Part shown: piece by piece, positions 60,768 to 64,000 of the stretch
How positions within the stretch are numbered: position 1 is the stretch's first letter
Layout: each line of letters opens with the position of its first letter
Assembly (NCBI GenBank): GCA_951799425.1
Contig: OX637396.1
Span: forward strand, 41,221,901 to 41,285,900
Source of the DNA: Ilex aquifolium
Lineage: Eukaryota; Streptophyta; Magnoliopsida; Aquifoliales; Aquifoliaceae
Length of the DNA: 64,000 nucleotides
Direction of reading: 5' to 3'
Position numbers and translations under genes: made by a program
Notes under the pieces: generated by a model
What the model saw: the letters and a program-made list of their open reading frames with translations, nothing else
Database searches by the model: none
What the model was told of the DNA's origin: nothing

Positions 60768-61715
60768 AGGGTGCGTTTGGTAACTTTTTCGTTTTTATGT
60801 TTTTTTTTATTATAAAAACATAACAAAGTTTTGTTTTTTTGTGATAAAAATTAAAAATATAAAACATGTTTGGTAGTCATTTATATTTAAAAAATTATAA
60901 AAACAAAAATAAAAAATATATTTGGTATTATACCAAAAATTTACCTCCCAACACCACCACCAAACACCCACCACCACCACCACCATCGAAACCCACCCAC
61001 CAACCCCCTGAAATTCACCGAAATCCATCCCCACCCCCACCCCCACCCCGACCACTGAAACCCAGCAACCCTCATGCCCAGCAAAGGCCATCCCCAAAAC
61101 CCAGCAACCCCATCCCCTGCAAACCCCCATCCTCGAACCCACTGACTACCAAAACCACCACCGAAACCCACAACCCACCCCCACCACTGAAACCCACCAC
61201 CACCTAAACTTCACCACCGAAAGCCACCCCAACAGAGAGAAACCATGGCTTCGGTTCGATTCGTCTTCAATTTGTTTTCGGTTCTTCTTTGGCTTCGGGT
61301 TTCAGCAGAGAGAAACCATGGGCCATGGCTTCGGTTCAGAAGAAAGAAACCAGACTTTGGTTTCAAGAGAGAGACAACAGCGAGAGAGACAAATGAGGGA
61401 AAGAGGGGAAAAAAAAAGAAAGAAAGGAAATGGGCTTTTATAGTTCCAACCAAAAGTCTTAACTTTTGTTGTTAACAAGATTCGAAGTCATGACCTCATT
61501 ATACAACCCCACTAAGGCGCGCGTCAGTTTTTTTTTTGGATGTTTTCAAAAACATCATTTTGGATGTTTATATATTTTAGCATTGTTTTCAAAACGGAAC
61601 AGTTAAAAAAAAAAAAAAAAAACAATCACCAAACATGCTATTATTTTTTTTTTTGGGCAAAAAGTGAAAACAAAAACAAAAAAAACGGAAACTTCCACTT
61701 ACCAAACGGGACCTT
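60768..61715. mobile_element. Probable DNA-transposon-derived unit with GC-rich interior
   Basis: The ends are roughly inverted: GGGTGCGTTTGGTAA on the left and, read inward, GGTCCCGTTTGGTAA on the right. Subterminal poly-A/T words follow, and the interior has (CCACCA)n and (CCCCCAC)n at 60950-61210. A ~20 bp direct repeat (AGAGAGAAACCATGG) occurs at 61234 and 61309. No target duplication was recognised, so the superfamily is open. Confidence 0.45.
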
Positions 61716-62369
61716 AACCATTGGAATTCCAAAAACCACAATAACCAGGCAAATTGAAAAATCGGATTTGCTTGTAATGGTTGGCATTCCTACGTGCCCC
61801 TTACTTAAGAATTCAAAGCTTTCTTTTGGATGTTGTCATGACGCTTTGGTTACGAAGGTTACCGGAATCTGAGTTTATTTATAAATTCAATCATTCAGAA
61901 ATTACTTGTTTCGAATCTAAATTAAAAACTCTTATTAGAAACCAATGTTAGTATCTGATGCATTTTTTTTTAAAGTCTCCATTTGAATACACTAAAACAA
62001 GGATCCGACCCAAACTAAATATCTCAATTTTCCCTAAATTTTTTAAAATTTGTGTTTGAATTGTTGTTCATTTTCATCAAATAATTATTTTGATCTTGTA
62101 ATATATTTATGTAGATAATTTCGTTTGAATCAAAAACAAATTTATTATTTTTATATTTAAATTTAAAAAATTAAATAAGATATCAAGAATTTGAATTGGA
62201 ATTATCTCTATAAAGAAAAAATACTCTACAATACTAAAAAGTAAAAATTGAACATTTATCATACACTAATTTTATTTTAAACAATTATTTGTTTAATTTT
62301 AAAGTTACGTAATTTAAAATTAAAGTAAATAGAGAGAAAACAAGAGAAAGAGCTAAGAGAGAGAAAAAA

Positions 62370-62553
62370 TATGTAAATTCAAATCTTGATAACTTCTTGG
62401 GGTCAGGTCATGAAGAATAAAATCCCTCATGAATATTCTTGAACTCGACTCGACGTGGATGGTCTGTTTTTGACCGGACAAAGGAAAAAATTAATTGAGG
62501 TGTGCGTAAGTTGACCCAGACACCCTTGACTGTTAAACCAAAAAAAAAAAAAA
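62370..62553 (+). mobile_element. SINE family S, copy 5
   Basis: Carries AAATTCAAATCTTGATAAC, CCCTCATGAATATTC, CGACGTGGATGGTCTGTTTT and AATTAATTGAGGTGTGCGT, then ends in a 15-base A run at 62539-62553. It is 5'-truncated but has the best-preserved 3' half of the family. Confidence 0.7.
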
Positions 62554-64000
62554 GAGGTCTGTGTGATAGTGGGTTTTATGGAGAGTGTATTTTGATTGAA
62601 ATGTCTTACATTAAAGGCCATGTAAAAAAGATTATGTTTTAGAAAACGATATTCCGACCTAAATCAATAAAATCATTAGATTGAAAGTAAATTTCATTTA
62701 ATATTGAAATTCACAATTATTCTTGTGACCGCATTGTATTAGATTTTAATTATTATGTTGAAACTCAAGAAATGGAATGAATTTATACTATTAAATCAAA
62801 ATAAATAAAAATTAAATTAATCTTAATTATTATTATATATTTTTAAATTAAAAATTCAACTTTTCTACTAGATAGATCTAATTGAGATAAAATATAGTGA
62901 AAAATATTTGAATGGGTAAAAAAGCAGAGGGTGGTCCAAGTCCAAGATCATTGAACACGATTATTCATGCACCCCTGCTAATGCATGTCTCTGTCTGTCC
63001 CTCACTGAGTCCAAGCTTGAGAAGGACAACAACTGCAGTGCCACGATTGGTCGGTAATCAGCACTATACTCCCAATAATTTGTTTTTTTTTTTTTAAATT
63101 ATCATTATACACTTTTCAATTCATAAAAATACACTATGATTCACACCTGTTTGTATATAAAAAATAATTATTTTAAAAAAATAATAATAATTCCTATAAG
63201 GACACCGATAACTAAAATTCAAAGAAATTCATTTATTTTTTTAAGAAATTATCTTCTTATTTAAAGGGTAAGAGAGATATATTTTCTATTTTCCAAAAAA
63301 GAAAAATAGAAATGAATAGAAGTTCAGGACCTCCAATACCTATAAATAGAAATTATTTTCGGTCTCTATTTGGCAAAGGAAGATGGGCCGAACTTAGAAG
63401 TCGACAAGAAAGATTTCAAGAAGTAAGTAGGAAGTCGAATTTTTCAGTCGATGAGCAATGAAACCACATCAATGTACGATCATCACTTTACGAGTTTTTA
63501 CCTTTCGGTTTTTTTTTTTTTAAAGGCCTCTCTTAAATCTTTAAACGCTATTTTCTCTATACTCAATAGGATAGTACTCCTTTAATAAAGTATAGAAAGG
63601 ATACTCTCTTTTCGTCCTTGAGAGTTCATTTTACTCCTATATTTTTCTCTTGTTTCATGAGTATCTCTGAAATGTTGTTGCCTTATTCTTTGTGAATGAG
63701 TGTCTATAAAAAGAACTGTTGGTAGAGAAGATGAACAATATGGAATTACATATTCAATGAAAAAAGACATTGAATTAAATCTTAAATAAAAATAAAAATT
63801 ATTTAGACTAATAATTTTTATATATATTATAAAAATAAAAAATAATCGAAAACATTAAACCTTAAGACATCATTATCAAACACACAAAATAAGCAATTTT
63901 ATATCTATCATAAAAATCAGGAAAAGATCCAATCAATCTTAATCTGTACCACATCCTGGAGACAAGATCATGTGAAATCTATTATAAAACTCTGCCTATA

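Larger units (their letters stand above)
57795..64000. other. Right-hand intergenic region, no gene recognised
   Basis: 6.2 kb of AT-rich, repeat-bearing sequence. It holds a low-complexity CCACCACC stretch at 58370-58520, an LTR-like piece at 58800-59390, a transposon-like unit at 60768-61715 and a SINE at 62370-62553. The remaining frames are short and without recognisable domains. Confidence 0.5.

Noticed and set aside
60810..61207. Proline-rich and glycine-rich frames on opposite strands
   Set aside because: They come from (CCACCA)n-type repeats inside a transposon-like unit, not from a gene.
1..64000. CRISPR arrays, operons, riboswitches or phage genes
   Set aside because: None seen. 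The exon-intron structure and gene families show plant nuclear DNA.

Overview
The window is nuclear DNA of a flowering plant, most likely a eudicot. Its genes are split by GT-AG introns, their products belong to plant families (SPPL, ATI, plant ARID-ELM2-SANT, S-locus-type lectin kinase, CRCK, WRC), and the AT-rich intergenic DNA is full of short non-autonomous transposons, SINEs and microsatellites. I cannot name the species. No operon, CRISPR array, tRNA or rRNA gene was seen. Exon boundaries were assigned by hand from splice sites, reading phase and family knowledge. In every multi-exon model the phases close and the summed coding length is a multiple of three.

Layout: 1-2.4 kb has a possible last exon of an upstream gene and an unresolved minus-strand 5' region. 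2.4-6.6 kb is AT-rich and gene-free. 6.7-16.2 kb (+) is a 14-exon signal peptide peptidase-like intramembrane aspartyl protease of 541 aa, with a SINE in intron 8 and a hAT-type element in intron 13. It converges on an ATG8-interacting protein (17.6-20.8 kb, minus, 320 aa). Divergent from that is a 9-exon HAD-superfamily protein (22.1-24.7 kb, +, 268 aa). A MESD-like ER chaperone with a KDEF C-terminus (26.7-28.4 kb, minus, 214 aa) lies between two copies of one ~600 bp hAT-type element. 32.1-36.1 kb (minus) is an ARID-ELM2-SANT chromatin protein (599 aa). 40.4-43.1 kb (minus) is an intronless SD2-2-like lectin receptor kinase (887 aa). 43-51 kb is a transposon-rich block with hAT-type and MULE-type elements, SINEs and a PPR relic. 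51.4-53.9 kb (+) is a CRCK2-like cytoplasmic kinase (439 aa). 55.7-57.1 kb (minus) is a WRC-domain protein (342 aa) with a MULE-type MITE about 220 bp upstream of its start codon. 57.8-64 kb has no recognised gene.

The genes do not form one pathway. Several touch the endomembrane system (SPPL, ATI, MESD) or signalling (SD2-2-like, CRCK2-like), but that is probably coincidence. The most informative extra structure is the set of small transposons whose ends are fixed by target-site duplications: 8 bp for the hAT type, 9-11 bp for the Mutator type and 17 bp for a SINE. A five-copy tRNA-like SINE family is also present. I found no clear sign of a new biological system; the unusual protein points are the 70-residue insert in the SD2-2-like receptor, the KDEF signal and the WRC protein's conserved-looking N-terminus.
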